Shown here: in pieces, positions 50,936-64,000 of the stretch
How the letters are laid out: each line of letters opens with the position of its first letter
How positions within the stretch are numbered: the first letter of the stretch is position 1
DNA from: Apteryx mantelli
Taxonomy: Eukaryota; Chordata; Aves; Apterygiformes; Apterygidae
Length of the DNA stretch: 64,000 nucleotides
Direction: 5' to 3'
Assembly: GCF_036417845.1 (NCBI RefSeq)
Contig: NC_089980.1
Location: 117,701,169 to 117,765,168, forward strand
Made by a program: the position numbers and the translations under genes
The notes under the pieces: model-generated
Databases searched by the model: none
Seen by the model: only the letters and a program-made list of their open reading frames with translations
Told to the model about the DNA's origin: nothing

Positions 50936-51881
50936 ATATTTTAAAAGATTTTAAGTAGCCATAGGTGAACAAGACAGTAAGGAATAGAAAGTTTGACAAA
51001 ATGCAGTTGAAAATGCAAACTTATTGTTAGATTCAGCTTCTTAAGATTAAATATTCAAGCAGCCAGGAAATCCTATCACAGTATAATTTCTTATATACTA
51101 GTGTAATGTAGTAATTTGCAAGCAGAGTTTTCAAAGTACCTTTCCAACAAAAAATGACTGTAAAGTGACACTGTGTTGCTAATGGCTTTCTTAACATACA
51201 CGTGCACTTAATTTTTTGTTTTTCTCTTCCTTATAAGAAATCTGGAAAAATTCAAAGAATAAAGAATTAACTGTGTTCTTTCTGTAGCGTAATAGGGTTT
51301 CCAAACATAAACGTGTACTGAAACCTTTGTGTACAGATTATAGGCTTATTGCTCCTCTGGGCAGTCTTATGGCCATTAGTAGCTTCACCCTCTTGTACCT
51401 TCATTATTTTAGGAAACAATTGCGTTGACAGTATGAAGAACTTTCTCAGTAAATCAATCTCATTTTCTTCATTGCAATTATAATTGTAACTCTGGGTAGG
51501 CTATTCCCAACTGCATCACTTCCTATCTGTTGTTAGGAGTGCATTTTTTTTTGCTTTTAAAAAGCCCTAATTTATATTTAACCTCGTATGATGTCTTTTT
51601 TACTTATTAAAACTGTGTTTCAAACTAGCCTGTTTATTTTATAGCCAGTCTTCTGTAACTAGCTTCACACATATCTTTGGTCTTTTCATAAACATTCTCC
51701 CTTTCTATTATGTCCAAACGTCCTAGATCACCAGCCTTCTTTGAGGAATATTCCAGTCAGCCTGCCTGTCAAACTGGGGCCATGCTAATGAGGTCTCTGA
51801 AAATATGGGCTCTTTGCAGAGACAATGGCAAAACCTCACACGCCCCTACAGAAATTGGCATTTGTTGCTGTTTTCTTGTTT

Positions 51882-51920
51882 TCTGTCTCTGTCTCTGTTT
51901 AACTCTGTTTAACTCTGTTC
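51882..51920. repeat. TCTCTG / TTTAACTCTG tandem repeats
   Basis: TCTCTG repeats pass directly into two copies of TTTAACTCTG. Confidence 0.85.
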
Positions 51921-54900
51921 CCTTTTACCTTCTTTCACCACCAAATCCTCTATGCTAACAGTGAATGTACTTATGTTTCTTTCTCTCCTGAGTCTTTCAC
52001 TGACTTGTCATATTATGCTGTAGACCAGATGTCAGCTACATAATTTTTTGTGAGAGTGATCCACATCTGAAATGTGTGCTTCTGTAAACCTCATCAGAAA
52101 TCTCTGTTCTTTACTGTGCACTTCTTTAAACTTATGTTTTTCTTTAAGGGTCTGGAATGGTCTCTCTGTAGGAGGAGGTTCTGTTTATAAGCTAGTGAAA
52201 ACTGCTGTAAACAAAAACTGTTGCCAAGATCACTTCTTTTTGGATATGTATATAGCCTGGTATGTGTGGAGCTTATTGATGTCACAGTGCTCTAACTACA
52301 TGAAGTGTTGCTAACTTTTAATTTTACAGGACCTTTGAATTCTGAGACGCTCCTTCTCCAGACTTGTGTTGTGAGGAGTTTGCTAGGTGTAACTACCTGG
52401 AGCAAGAACCAGAACTAGGACCCCATCCCTTCCTGGAGGATGACTGCTCACAGGACCACCACTGCACTCGTCTTTGTGGTTTCTCAGTCTCTTTCTGTGA
52501 TTCATGGCTGATCAGAGTTTTAACTTTGTAGAAGGATTAGGGAATTTCCCCATGGCCAGGCATAAGAGGAAGGAAATATGGGTTGCTTCTGTCCAGCTAA
52601 GTGGAACCTACAATTCCTGGCAATGAGCTATTACACGAAAGGCAGATAGTACAAACCTTCTCTGTCAGGCCTGATTTGAATGACAGTGGTTGTGCTCTGC
52701 TCTGCTTTGTACCATACCCAGGACTGTCAGTGCATACTGGGTGAAGACCTTCAAAGCCACTTAAGCTGTATGCAGCAAATAGTGCTAGAGCAAATAGTGC
52801 AACCCAGTGGGAAAGGATCTGTAAAGTGAAACAACTGACACTGAAGACGCAGTGTCTACCCTTTATGCATCTCATGGTCCTTTCACTTTGACTTACGTAC
52901 CTTATTCTATTTAAATTGCACTAAGATACATCAGAGATTTTGTGGATTGACCCTTAAATAAGTATAATGCAAAATATTGTAACTGCACTGTAATTGAAAC
53001 CCTCTTTTTCATATACATAGAATAAAATGTAACATTTCCTTGTGCTAGCAGCAGTATGCCTGAGCAAACACTTTGCTAGGTTACTTTAAAATCCGCCAGG
53101 CCTGCTCTAGTGCCAGTTCAGTTGCTGGGATGGGCCTGGCTGGGTAGACGTGACCACTGCATGCTACTTAGAGAGAGAGCTTCAGGTTATGGTCTCTGCA
53201 CGGGAGCTAAAAACTAAGTTTATTGACAGACTTGAGTAAATAAAGGCTGGAACCAGAAAAAATCAAGATGCTTGTAGTTTAACTGAGCTAGCTATGAAAT
53301 ATTTGTGCTATAGGCAGGGTCAGAGTGTATGCACAAGCCATGTAAACAAGTAGCAAGTGCATGGTATCTGGAGTTAAGATTTGTATTTTATAAAAGGAGA
53401 GCTATAGATGCCAGCCTTTGGGATCAAACCGCTGAACACACAAATCCTAGGATGTTGCTGCCTTTGAAATTACCTGAATAAGGTGAAACCTGGGTGTAGA
53501 GGTTAAGTTTGTGGCTAAAGAAGTCAAAAGTTCCCAGCAACTGAGAAAGGCAGACTTTGAAAGGAAACTATCCCAGATGATCCCAAACCATCTCCTTCTA
53601 GGTTCCAATACGGAATATGCCCAGCCATATGCTTTGTTCTTAACATCTGTCATCATTCATGTGTCTAATGAAGCCCTCTACTTCCAGCTCTCCCATTATA
53701 CATCCTTTTCTATTACCAAATTTTGATTGGAATATTTTAGTTGCTATGGAACATCTACTTCTGAAAGATATTTTCCAGATCCATGGCTCAGCTGTAAATT
53801 TATTTATCATTAGTTTTATCAGGCATTTTTGTCAATATTTTTGATGATTTTCGGGTGCAGAGCAGAAAGTTACTGTGGGCAAAAAAACCACAATTTTCTT
53901 TATTTAAAAAAAAATCTTTGATATTTAATTAAATGTCTCTTTTAGTTAAATGACTTGATGTCTACACTCACAAGTCATTTTATTCATCTTTAGTTCAGTC
54001 AGAGGAATCAAAACCTCTTTCCTGGACCTTGATATTCATTTAAATACATACATATCAACCTTACAGATTACTATGGCTACTAATTTCTGCTGCATCATTT
54101 CTAAAGAATGTCCATCTTGTAGTATCACTGGTGGAAGCATTATGAAATATTTCCTTCCCATTATATTTATAAGCAGAATGGGGTTCTCAGACTCCTGCTA
54201 TTTCTTTTTTTTCTATACCACTGTATGAGACTTTTAAGTAGATTATGCTAAACCGTATTTCATCTTTCCAAGTGAAATGTTACATTTGCTCAGATGCTGC
54301 CATTCTGCACTTTGTGCATTCACTCATTCTGTGAACATTTCTCATGTTTTAGGAAGGTTACACTGTGGTGTGATATAGTTAGTACAGACATATTGAGTGC
54401 ACTTAGGTAGTCTGATCTGCAGTCCCCAAGGCAGTAATAGCAGGATCATTCCTGAGGTTCTGTCACTTAACATAAATTTAATGACTTCATCTGGATTGGT
54501 GTTGCAGTGAGGGAGTTAAAAAAGGAGAAGCAAATCACAAGACTTATCAGGTTCTTTGTTGCATTTGCAAAAAACCATATGCTCTCCACCATATGTTAGT
54601 GTCACCTCTTTGCAAAGTTTTCCACAGCATAAGACCAATGTCATAGGAGACCTTTGAATAAAGTTCTGTCCATGATCTCTTCCTGTCTCCTTTTTATTTG
54701 ACAAGTCACTGTTCCACCCACTTGGAGCTAATATGCAGCCCTCAATGTTTTAGGGATTTCTGGGTAAAAAGTTTAGGCATTTTAACTTGATGCTGTCATT
54801 CCCCTCTGTACAAGCAGGTGCTGTCAAAGAGCTGATGAAATGCATGTTGGAGCCTTGTTTGCCCAAATGTGCAGGGGAGGAAGGAGCTGCTGCTTTTATG

Positions 54901-55028
54901 GGATTTCTGTCCACAGGTAACAGTAACAGTGCTGGACACTACACCTGTGCTTTCCGGCTGTTGCTGGCCCTGGGCAATAGCATGACTGTAACATACTCTG
55001 AGCAATGTATTTTGCTTTCCCTGGAGCT

Positions 55029-55080
55029 TCACTTTTCTTCTTCTTTTCTCTTCTTTCTTTCCTTTTTTTTTTTTTTTTTT
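55029..55080. repeat. Pyrimidine tract ending in T18
   Basis: C/T-only sequence with one early A, ending in 18 T residues (55063-55080). It could be the complement of an old poly-A tail, but no retrocopy was recognised next to it. Confidence 0.9.
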
Positions 55081-55889
55081 AATTCCTGTGCTTGTGGCAA
55101 CACGGGAACATCTTTCACAATCCATTTCCTATGAGATGTGCTTTGGGATCATGAGCTACTCATGCCTTAAGGATTTATGCTTATGCAGTTTAGAAGTGTG
55201 TCTACCGACATGATGATAGCTACAAATAAAACTGTTGCCAAAATGTATTTTTCTTAGGCTTGTGCTGCTGTACTAGCTCACTATAATCTACCCATGATTT
55301 TCTCTGACTAAACCTCAAGTCCCTCCAAAAATACGGAGCCTCATGACTGGTTCTGCCTCAATTATAGATGTCTCTCTCAAATGGGTGACAGAAGACAACT
55401 TGGTTTGATCATCTTTAAATGAGGTAACTTCAAATCTATTTCTAGGGCAGAGCTAGATTATTCAGCTCCAAAAAATTCTTTCTAAGCATGAATGTATGAA
55501 AAGTGTTTAAAAATGCTGCATTTTTAGAGGACTAGTTGCATAACAATTCATGGAAAGTTGTCCATATAGAGCTGGACATACCCGCTGTAATATATATAAG
55601 TAGAACTAAAGTTAGTTGTTTGTCCTTCCCTCTTCTTCATTCACATAGTAAACTGTAATGATCCATCAATAGGGTGCTGGGAAAGTGCTTTAGAAATGTA
55701 ATCCCTCTAATTGTGCTGCCTTTGCTAACTCAGAAGTTGTCCCTAGGCCTGTAAAAAGTTGCAGAAGAATCTCATATTACCGACTGGTTAGATACTGAGG
55801 CAGCATGTAAAATTCAGACTTAGTAAGTTCAGTACATGGGATAAATCAACCGTACTAGGACATGCCAAATGACAAGGGCAGCATTTAGT

Positions 55890-56420
55890 TTCACCACTTA
55901 GGAAGGAAACCTTGGAGTCATGATGGAGAGTTCTGTGAAAAGATCAGATTAATGTCCCATGTTGATTAAAACAGCAAAGAGAATGATAGGAGTCATTAGG
56001 AAACAGAGAGGGATCAAATCATATATATTATGCCACTGTTTAAAACATGAAAGGCCTACATCTCTCTGTTGCTTGCAGTTCTAGCCTCTGAAAGGTTACA
56101 CTAGAACTTGAGATGGCTTAGGGAAAGCTGAAGAGAATTTTTAGAAGTGTGGGAGGGGGGTGTGAGGAAAACTAAATAAGCTGGTATTCTTCAGCTTGGA
56201 AAAGAGAAAACTGAGGGGGGGAATAATAGAAGTTATTGTCATGAGAGGTATAGAAGAGGAGGAATAAGAGATAAGAAGGAATGAGTTTCATTTTTTCCTC
56301 AGAAAATAGATAGAGGGAAAAACAGATATTATTAGGCAGTAAATTTAAATAAATTAAAAGCAGAACTTTTCCATATAACATAGTTAACGGTAGAACTCAC
56401 CGGCTCAAGATATTATAGAA
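55890..56420 (+). mobile_element. Probable ancient CR1-type LINE relic
   Basis: The plus strand keeps, with stops and frame changes, the order of the CR1 ORF2 C terminus. It starts with a block like EKDLGVLVD (from GGAAACCTTGGAGTCATGAT), then one like [13 protein letters not shown] (AAGAGAATGATAGGAGTCAT), then one like YSALVRPHLEYC, a block rich in GGAAAAGAGAAAACTGAGGG that fits FSLEKRRLRG, and a 3' part near 56340-56410 where an EWNRL-like end would lie. Divergence is much higher than in any other copy here and no octamer tail is visible, so the family (CR1, L3 or another) is uncertain. Confidence 0.55.
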
Positions 56421-56713
56421 ATAAAAAATTCTCATAATCTTTCCCTAATATCCACTGTGGCCAATTCTGCAAACATGATATGCGGCTAAAAAATAAATAT
56501 CCTGACCTGGTATGGTGTTTCTATGTTCTTTTATTATGTTGCTCTGTAGAAGAGATCACAAAACGCAGATGCAGTCTGTGGGGAGTAGAGACTATGATTT
56601 CAACTATTAGGCATAATACAGGGAGAGTCTTGTACCACTCCTCTCATGTTTTTTGGAGTAACTGGACCCCAAATTACAGTAGATTCCTGTCTTGCTGGGG
56701 GTGTGGGGGGGAA

Positions 56714-56732
56714 CAAAACAAAACAAAACAAA
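56714..56732. repeat. (CAAAA)n microsatellite
   Basis: About four tandem CAAAA units after a G-rich stretch. Confidence 0.9.
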
Positions 56733-57473
56733 TGAAAAAAACCTACTGTCAGGATGGGAGCATTCATGCAGGTACAAATGTTGCTTTTCCATGTGCTTTC
56801 AACCACTTGTCAAAAAACAAAGAGTAATAACCATGGGGCAGTTCTGATCATTGTCTTGCTCTTGCTTTACTTCACTGATTATAGCTGACCAAGAAATGAA
56901 ATGGACTGGACTTGCAATCCTAGCAATGACAGCCCCCTAGGGGGATAAAAGAACTTGGAGTGAACCTAAATGAGGCAGAAGGCATGTGCAATGGGAGCTT
57001 GACAGCACGAGAGTGAGAGAACAAAAGCACATCAGTGGGTGAATCAATGCTGTCTTTAGAAATCTGCAGAGAAACATCATCCCTTCCTGCTGGGTCATAG
57101 CTTCAGTGTATTGCTGGGTATGCTAACAACTGTTTTCCTCATGTATTATTACTTGTGGTAATATTATTGAATATTGTTCCAGTATGCTACTTTTGCACTT
57201 TCCTTCTGCACCAGTGGATGTACTGTTTTACCTTTTTACTGCCACAAGTTCACAGTTTTTATTTTAATTCTCATTCTGAGCACAACAGCTGAATTGCTAA
57301 TGTGCAGAAAAGCATTACCCAGTATTAATATGATTGCATTCATGCCATCCCCTACTGTCTTTCTGTCAGCCCTTATAAACTTAACTTATACTTATTTCAG
57401 ACTGACCTTTTCTCTAATTGGACAGGAGAGCGTGGAGGAATATCCAGGTGGTAAAATAATGCCTAACTATGGT

Positions 57474-57506
57474 TAAAAAAAAAAAAAGAAGAAGAAGAAA
57501 AAAAAG
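57474..57506. repeat. A-rich/(GAA)n tract
   Basis: A13 run followed by GAA units and a further A-run. Confidence 0.9.
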
Positions 57507-60500
57507 GGTGACGAATGGCTGTAAGATATGTCATTTCTTGGAAGAGACATATAATCAAGACCCTCTCTTGCAGGAGCAGGGTTTTTGCTTTTGTGTCTAT
57601 CCTAAATTCTATTTTAAAATATATCTATTACTCTATTGAAAAGCTCTACTGAGGTGATACTTATTTTCTTTCTGTCTTTAATTATTGCCTAATGTAAGTC
57701 TGGGCTGATTTAAAAGCTGTCTGCTTCAGCAGTACTGATGGTTGCATTCCTTTATGAAGATGGGAATTGCTGGACTAGATCAGGGTTAGTAGGGTTGCTT
57801 TCACTCCCAGCTATGGTCTGTATCAAACACTGCAGAGGAACATCCCAGAATTCCCTGTGTGCACCTGTAAAGTGGTCTTCATTCTAATCCCTGTTACTTA
57901 GGGATTTGTTTAAAACTTGAAATGTGAGGGTTTATGTTCTGCCCTCCCATTTTTTAAAAAAAAAAACATAACAAATTGATTTTTGTCTATGAAGCCTCGT
58001 TTGCTCTGCCTCATGGTCTATTCAAATGCACAGCTGTGTCTGTCCTAAGCTTTGTGCAGATCAATAGAGTTCAGCACGAGGGCACATTGCCCATTCGTAC
58101 AGCTAACGGTGCAGGATGGCAGCCACTGCTTCGAATCGATGATTTTTGAGGGAGATGCAGTTCATGCTGGATGTGCCCCTGCTGAAAGTGTTTTGACTCC
58201 CCGCTTAGGAATTCTTCTTCCAGTGCCTGTTGTCATTGCTATTGCAATGGTGCTTTCTCCCTCATGCTCTTTATAAAGTTGAGGGACCATAGTATTTGAC
58301 TGGATCTTACAGTGGACTGAGCAAATAAGTCACTCTTGTGCTGAGGAAAAGGTGATTGTCCCTCTCCAACCCTGGAGAGAACTCAGGATGGCTAACACCA
58401 TAAAGTAACAGTAAAATGATGGGATGTGACTACTAGGCAGTTTGCTTATATGTGGCTTGCAGCTGCTCGTACAGAAGAGGAACATACAGTTGCTGCTGCA
58501 AGCAGCCTGGGACAGCTTTATGCTCCTTTAAGGCGTGTAAAGATGGAGGCCAGCAGTGGAAGTTGACTTCTCCTTGAATCTTTATATTAATTAAAATATT
58601 GTGTTCATTGATTTATGCATCTGTGTAAAATTTGGATGGCACTTGTAAGAGCAGAGCTGTAGTATGTGTGTTCTAGCATTGTGGCCCATTAGTCGGAGAA
58701 AATTGCAAGCAGGCAAATCACGTAATCTCTTGTTTCTTGCTTGCTCATATCCTTTTCCAACATTCAGAAAAAGGAGTATAGTATTATGTTAAAACAGTTA
58801 CTGGAGTCTGTGGTCTGTTTAATTAATGCCACTTTCTTTGTCAGTACTTCTAAAGCAAAAAAATAAAAAAACCTTGAAGTGATATACGGAGTCTCAGCAA
58901 CTTTCTAAAAGGATCTCCTACCAAACCATGGCTAGAGAGCAAGCAGCAGGATCTGTGTTCTGAGAACAGAGGGTGTAATGCAAACCTACAGCACATAGGC
59001 ATAACACAGGTACAAAGAGATCAGCATGTCACCTTGAGCTACTCAGCTCTTGTAAAGACTGCCTGCAAACTTTTTGCATGGGTTTACAGAGTATATTTTG
59101 CTCTTGTGTTGACTGAAAACAAACTTCAAAACTTTATCTGTAATGAATCTTGTATCTTTCATTGTCAGCATCAGTTACCAAAGGAGCAACCTGCACATTG
59201 TATAATCTGCTATTACTCTGAATAACTAAGATCAGTCAGGAAATGGTTAAAATCATATATCAAAACCTGGTATGGAAAAAGAATTGAACATGATGTTTTC
59301 ACTCAATGTATAGTTTCACTCAGTATATATATCTGTCAACCAAAGGTCTTTGGCTGAAATAACTCATACATCATTCCTCATGAGATACAGCAAATATCAA
59401 GACAATCTAAGTATGTGCTTAAATTTTAGAGGCTATACAATAGCTATTCAGTTTAAGTATAGCAGAAATGTTGCTATAACAGTCTAAATCTGGCTGCAAA
59501 TTTGCAAGCATCTCTCCCTGACATGGTTAAATGAGTATCAGAGGCTCAAACTTTTTAAATGTCAGTGTCTTCACAATCTTTGTCTACCATATCTAAAGCA
59601 GGGGTGTTAAAAGAAAATAAGCAAGAGATGTTCAGGAAGGAACATTTGGTAAAGACAGGAAATAGATGCTATATATATATTTTTTGGGGGGACGGGGGAC
59701 TATGTATTTTTCATTGTTATAAGTATAAATGCTGTTTTGGAGCTTTATGCTGGAACTTGCTTCACCAGAGACAATTCTCACTTGTTTCAAATAGTAGCAT
59801 ACATTACAGTCACCTTTCTTCTTTATACTGGCATAAACTGCAGCATTCTTCTGAGACACAATAACGTAGCAGAATCTGGGGCACTTGTAATTTTCTTGTC
59901 TGTTGAAATGCCTGCGTTTACTCAAGTCTGACATAATAAAAATGTTAATTAAAAAAAAAAGAGTTCTTGCCTGGAATGACTTCTGTGCAAGTACACAATA
60001 AGAGGCTGTTTGATAACCTTGCTTCTATTTGGAACAAAAGCAAAATAAAGTCAGATCTGTATAATGAGATGCTTTAATTTTTTTTTATTCCTGCTGATAC
60101 TTGGTTGTTTTTTCACAGTTTTAAGTAAATGTTATAGACATACAAATAGGTAATACTGGTCAGATTCTTGGATTTATGTTCAGTGCACTCTCCATTAGAT
60201 CAGCTAGGGTGAAAATCAGGGCAGAATACGGACCTGTCTAGCCAAATTTAAATGTTGTCTATGCTTATGTGCTTGGAAAGATGGAAAAAGATGGAGGTGA
60301 AACAAAAAAAATTGATTCTTTTCACAAGCAGGGAAGTAGGATTGCCTTCTGAGTAGAAGGATAAGGGGTTCAGACCAGTTCTAGTATGCTACCTAGAAAA
60401 GTTCTCAGCAGATTGCTATGTAATCATGGTAAGTAGGAATATAGTGTAATATCCTCCAAAGCAATTATTACTGGTCGACTTACAATGCTAACAGCAGAAA

Positions 60501-63500
60501 ATTTCTACCTGTAGCTCAGACCTGAATTACAAGTTAAGTCTTTCATTGGCATCACATTCATTTAGAAAGATCATGAGGAACATTGAATTAGAAATTAGAA
60601 CAAGAGGTTTTATTCTTGTTCCTCTACCTTTTCAATTATAGGAACGATTTATGATTCATTTAATGTTACCCTTATTTGATTAGACTGCAGCCTCTTTTGA
60701 CCTAACCATATTTCAGGACTCTAGTTAGAATGTTGAATATTAATGTATGTGCCAGGTGCAATTTGAGATTTCTCTAAACATTTGTCATGTTTCCTTTCCA
60801 TCTAGGGTCAAGATGAAATAGCCATTACATAAAAAATATTTTTATACTGTTTAAAATGGTATTTCTTTAGGTACAAGGTGACCCATTGATTTAAACATGA
60901 TAGAAAAAGATAACTCTCTGCCTCTGGGTACGTTAAACAGGCAAAGAATAAATTTAAAATAACAAGACTATTTGTATTAAAGTTAAAATAACTTAGAGTA
61001 AAACATTTATAAAATTCTGTTGAAACTTGACTACTGTTTAAAATTTGTTTTTATATTCAAACTTCTGTGCTACAAAATGTGTGCACTTTTCCAACTCTAT
61101 CATCAATTAAAATCACCTTTCCCTACAAACTTTGTCATGGTAATTTGTTTTTTTTCTCCTGATTTCTAGGCGCTTTAAAAGAAGAAAGCAAAGAAAACAC
61201 ATAACTTTAGCCTGACTCTAGCACTGGGAAAAGTCCTTGAATTAATGACAGAGGCTCTTGACTGGAATCAGTTGATCATGGCTTTCCATAAGCACAGTTA
61301 ATAGACAAGATAATTAAAGAACAAAGAGAAAAATTATGGTGAGAGAAATTATAATCCAAGATAACGAGAGAGAGAAGCCTTAACTAGGCTTCCATGTAAA
61401 TGAGCCATTTTTAAAGATAAGCTCCTGCCCATTACCTTCAAATACCTATTCCTAAGCATTTTAAGTCTTCAAAGTACTTGCTTATTTCTGCAATTTTTTT
61501 AGCTTCACTGTCTCAGTCTCTCTTTTTCCTTCCCTGTATTAGAAGTATGCCCGGTGAAATATGAATCATTGAAATAAATAAATTATGCATGAAGCACAAA
61601 GAGTTTACATGTCAATGCTTTGGGCGTCATTTATTTCAACACTTTATGCTCAGTGTCAAAATAGTTTGGGGAAAAGGGATCCACAGTACAGACTTGTTTG
61701 TAATAAATGTATCCCTAACCAAGAGATGATACTGTGTTTATCCTAGCTGTCGTCAGTGTTACGGATTATTGTACCTCTAAAAAAATTATGAACTGTTGAA
61801 TAAAACATAACATGTAACAGCTCAAAACAATGTTACTAATTATTAACTTAAAACTTAGTGCTAAAGCAAACTTATGTTGCCTCCTTCCTTCTTTCTCTCT
61901 CTTCAGATACAGTTAAAATGAAGTAGAATTGTTCGCAGTTTTTTGGTTTTGGGGTTTTTTTTTGGAGGATTTTCTTCAAGTATCATAGCTTTAGAAGGAT
62001 GTCAGTGTAAGGCAAATTCTTTTCAACACCGAGCACTCACGGGAGCACGTCTACAGAAGTAATAGTCACAATTCCACGGACATTAATAGGGCAATTTCCC
62101 CCCTGGCAATTCTCCCTTTCTTTTCCATGTTCCTTATGGGGTGGACCTTTGTTATTTATCTGTTCTTTTCTTCACAATTAGCAACTCATTTCTCTGGACT
62201 GATTCACTGAAATAAATGTGATCTCAAATGGAGAGCCTCATTCTGTTTTTAATTCAGCTAGAAAAAGAGTATTTGATGTATTTGAATCTCTTTATTGTAT
62301 TTTCTGTATTGAGTATGGTCATGATTCTTCAGTATATAAATTTAATATGAGAGACTATTTTTTATAACTGTGAAAATACACTGGCAGAAGATGCAGTCTG
62401 AAAGTGCTTCATAATATATAAACAACTAATAAGAGTCTAATGAGGGCTCCACTGTACTGACACACAGCACAGCCAGGAACCACTGATTCACTTTTCATTA
62501 GAAAAAAAACACTCAAGACAGTTTTGATTTTATCAGACAAAAGCTGTTATTTTTGGTGGATTATCTCCTTTACTCTTTTAATATTGGTATTAAATATAAA
62601 GACAGGTTTTGTGTTTAATTACCAATGAGCTGTGAGATAAAAGCTAGAAGGGTACCTTTTTAACTGTATTCAAGATTGGAGCTAAACCAGCTCTCACCTA
62701 TTTTTCCAGATGTTCTGCAGCTTCATTATAATTCTTAGGGTCTTTCAGTTTATGACACAAAATCTGCGCCTGTCATAGGCAAAAATAATTTTATGCTGCA
62801 ATGTTATGTTTTGTTTTGTTTTGCTTTCCAGTGGCTGTACCTGTTTTTGTCTGATGTACTCATTTGAGAGTACAAAGGGATGCATGTTCCTGTTTGTATT
62901 CTGAAGTTTTGTTTGGGTCAAGTTTATAACTATAATGGTTGATACCTCTGGAGGAGCTGACAATCATGAAACTTTACTCCAAGTACCTTGTAATTTCTAT
63001 AATGCAGGGATTTTTCAAAAGCATTGTTAAAATAATGTAGCTTACCCAAGGCAAAAGTAAGCAATACAATAAATAATATATGGATGATCCGTCATACAAA
63101 CGAAATAGCAACTGAAGCTGAAGAACAGATTATGATTCTATAGATTCTACAGATTATGATTTCAGTTGTTAAGAACAACTCTGATGGACTTACAACTTCA
63201 TTCCAGGAATGCTTCAATGAAAGCATAAAGAACGGTTTATTTGAAAGTATTGGACAACTCCAAAACTCTGATATGTAACCGTGCCATGCAGGTCCTGGGA
63301 GTATCTGGCATCTGCTGTCCATATTGTAGATGACCTGAACTGCAAATAAGTTTGGATTGCCTAAGAATTCCTTCTGGCCAGTGATTTAAACCGCTTCTTA
63401 GAAGTATGCTAAATCACCTTGTCTTTCTGATGTTGGATATGTGATATTGCTACAAAAGCAGATGTGGTGAATGGAAGTGACACAAAATTTTGGCTCTGTC

Positions 63501-64000
63501 TGCACAGAGGACAGGTGTGCTCCTGAGTATGCTCTAAATTACAGGGAACCCCTAAGCCCATCTCATGTGCTGAGCTGCCTCAGAGGTAATTGCATGAATC
63601 AGAGATACAACATTCAGGAATAGAAGTACACTTTTCTGTAATGTAGGCCTTTACACTTGGGAAAACCACATGCAAAGCTTTTTCTTATCATAATGATAAC
63701 TTTTTACTTCATTTCCTCATTTCTCTTCCATGTGTAAAGCAGCAATGCATCATATGCTTCATTATCATTCACAGTCCTTCTGTGATTGCACATTTTCAAA
63801 TGCACAGATTGTGCATTTTGTCTGCTATGAAGTTCACCAGTGTGTCTCTCAGGGACAATATCTCTGTTTTCTCAAAACTGAGAATTGAAGAACAATCTAA
63901 GTTGACTGTGTCGTTTGACACAACAGTGGCTGCAGTACTGTATATGAAATGAGATATCTATATTTCTTACAAAGCAGGATTACTTTTTGTTTGCTTTTTC

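Larger units (their letters stand above)
48868..55889. other. Unique AT-rich DNA with simple repeats
   Basis: About 7 kb without a recognised gene. It contains an AGTGATT word array (50891-50935), a TCTCTG/TTTAACTCTG array (51882-51920) and a long pyrimidine tract ending in T18 (55029-55080). The part at 50.38-50.86 kb has recurring TCTATAGG and GTATCTA words and a small ACACCTA/TAGGTGT palindrome (50839-50856), perhaps a decayed repeat. Frames at 54787-55134 on both strands run through the poly-T tract and are treated as chance. Confidence 0.45.
56421..64000. other. Unique AT-rich DNA to the end of the window
   Basis: About 7.5 kb with no gene recognised. Simple repeats: (CAAAA)n at 56714-56732 and an A-run with GAA units at 57474-57506. 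Frames of up to 115 codons (56480-56827 plus, 57174-57476 plus, 59559-59864 plus) either cross simple repeats or lack motifs. Some parts, for example 61.38-61.68 kb, have the look of conserved non-coding DNA, but that needs alignment. Confidence 0.45.

Noticed and set aside
54787..55134. 115- and 109-codon frames on opposite strands
   Set aside because: Both cross the T18 tract, which gives long Phe or Lys runs, and neither has any motif.
56480..56827. 115-codon plus-strand frame
   Set aside because: It crosses the G-run and (CAAAA)n repeat, and overlapping minus frames exist. The product has no recognisable domain.
57760..57812. GCTGGACTAGATCAGGGTTA resembling a CR1/L3 3' end
   Set aside because: Only about 12 bases resemble the family signature; there is no tail and no ORF2 sequence upstream.
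1..64000. tRNA genes, rRNA genes, CRISPR arrays, prokaryotic operons
   Set aside because: No cloverleaf-type boxes, rRNA-like blocks or regularly spaced direct repeats were seen. The CR1 content shows this is vertebrate nuclear DNA.

Overview
This 64-kb window reads as gene-poor, AT-rich vertebrate DNA, almost certainly from a bird. The main clue is at least five recognisable CR1-type LINE copies. They are 5'-truncated and end in the CR1 octamer tail (ATTCTGTG)n or a variant of it, next to the typical sequence GGTTGGACTAGATGATCT. There are few other repeats, no SINE or L1 background of mammalian type, and one short LTR of avian endogenous-retrovirus style. The species cannot be fixed from the sequence.

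No intact protein-coding gene, tRNA, rRNA or CRISPR array was found. The best reading frames all belong to mobile elements. Layout: unique DNA (1-4.5 kb); CR1 copy 1, + strand (4.53-5.81 kb); a probable solo LTR, - strand (about 7.44-7.92 kb); a GC-rich block (8.21-8.61 kb); a diverged CR1, - strand (13.70-14.06 kb); a collinear but decayed endonuclease/reverse-transcriptase LINE relic, - strand (about 18.15-19.75 kb); CR1 copy 2, - strand, the best preserved (22.29-23.69 kb); a CR1 fragment, + strand (29.22-29.81 kb); a cluster of broken, protein-like frames, all on the - strand (36.73-39.83 kb, perhaps reaching 42.2 kb), into which a CR1 3' end was inserted on the + strand (38.36-38.59 kb); two older CR1 pieces (48.55-48.87 and about 55.89-56.42 kb); then unique DNA to the end.

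The rest is probably intergenic or deep intronic sequence with scattered homopolymers and microsatellites. Regulatory elements may be present but cannot be shown without alignment to other birds. I saw no sign of a new functional system. The most interesting unexplained signal is the minus-strand run of decayed reading frames at 36.7-39.8 kb, followed by the ancient LINE relic at 18-20 kb. Both rest on hand translation and need database searches.
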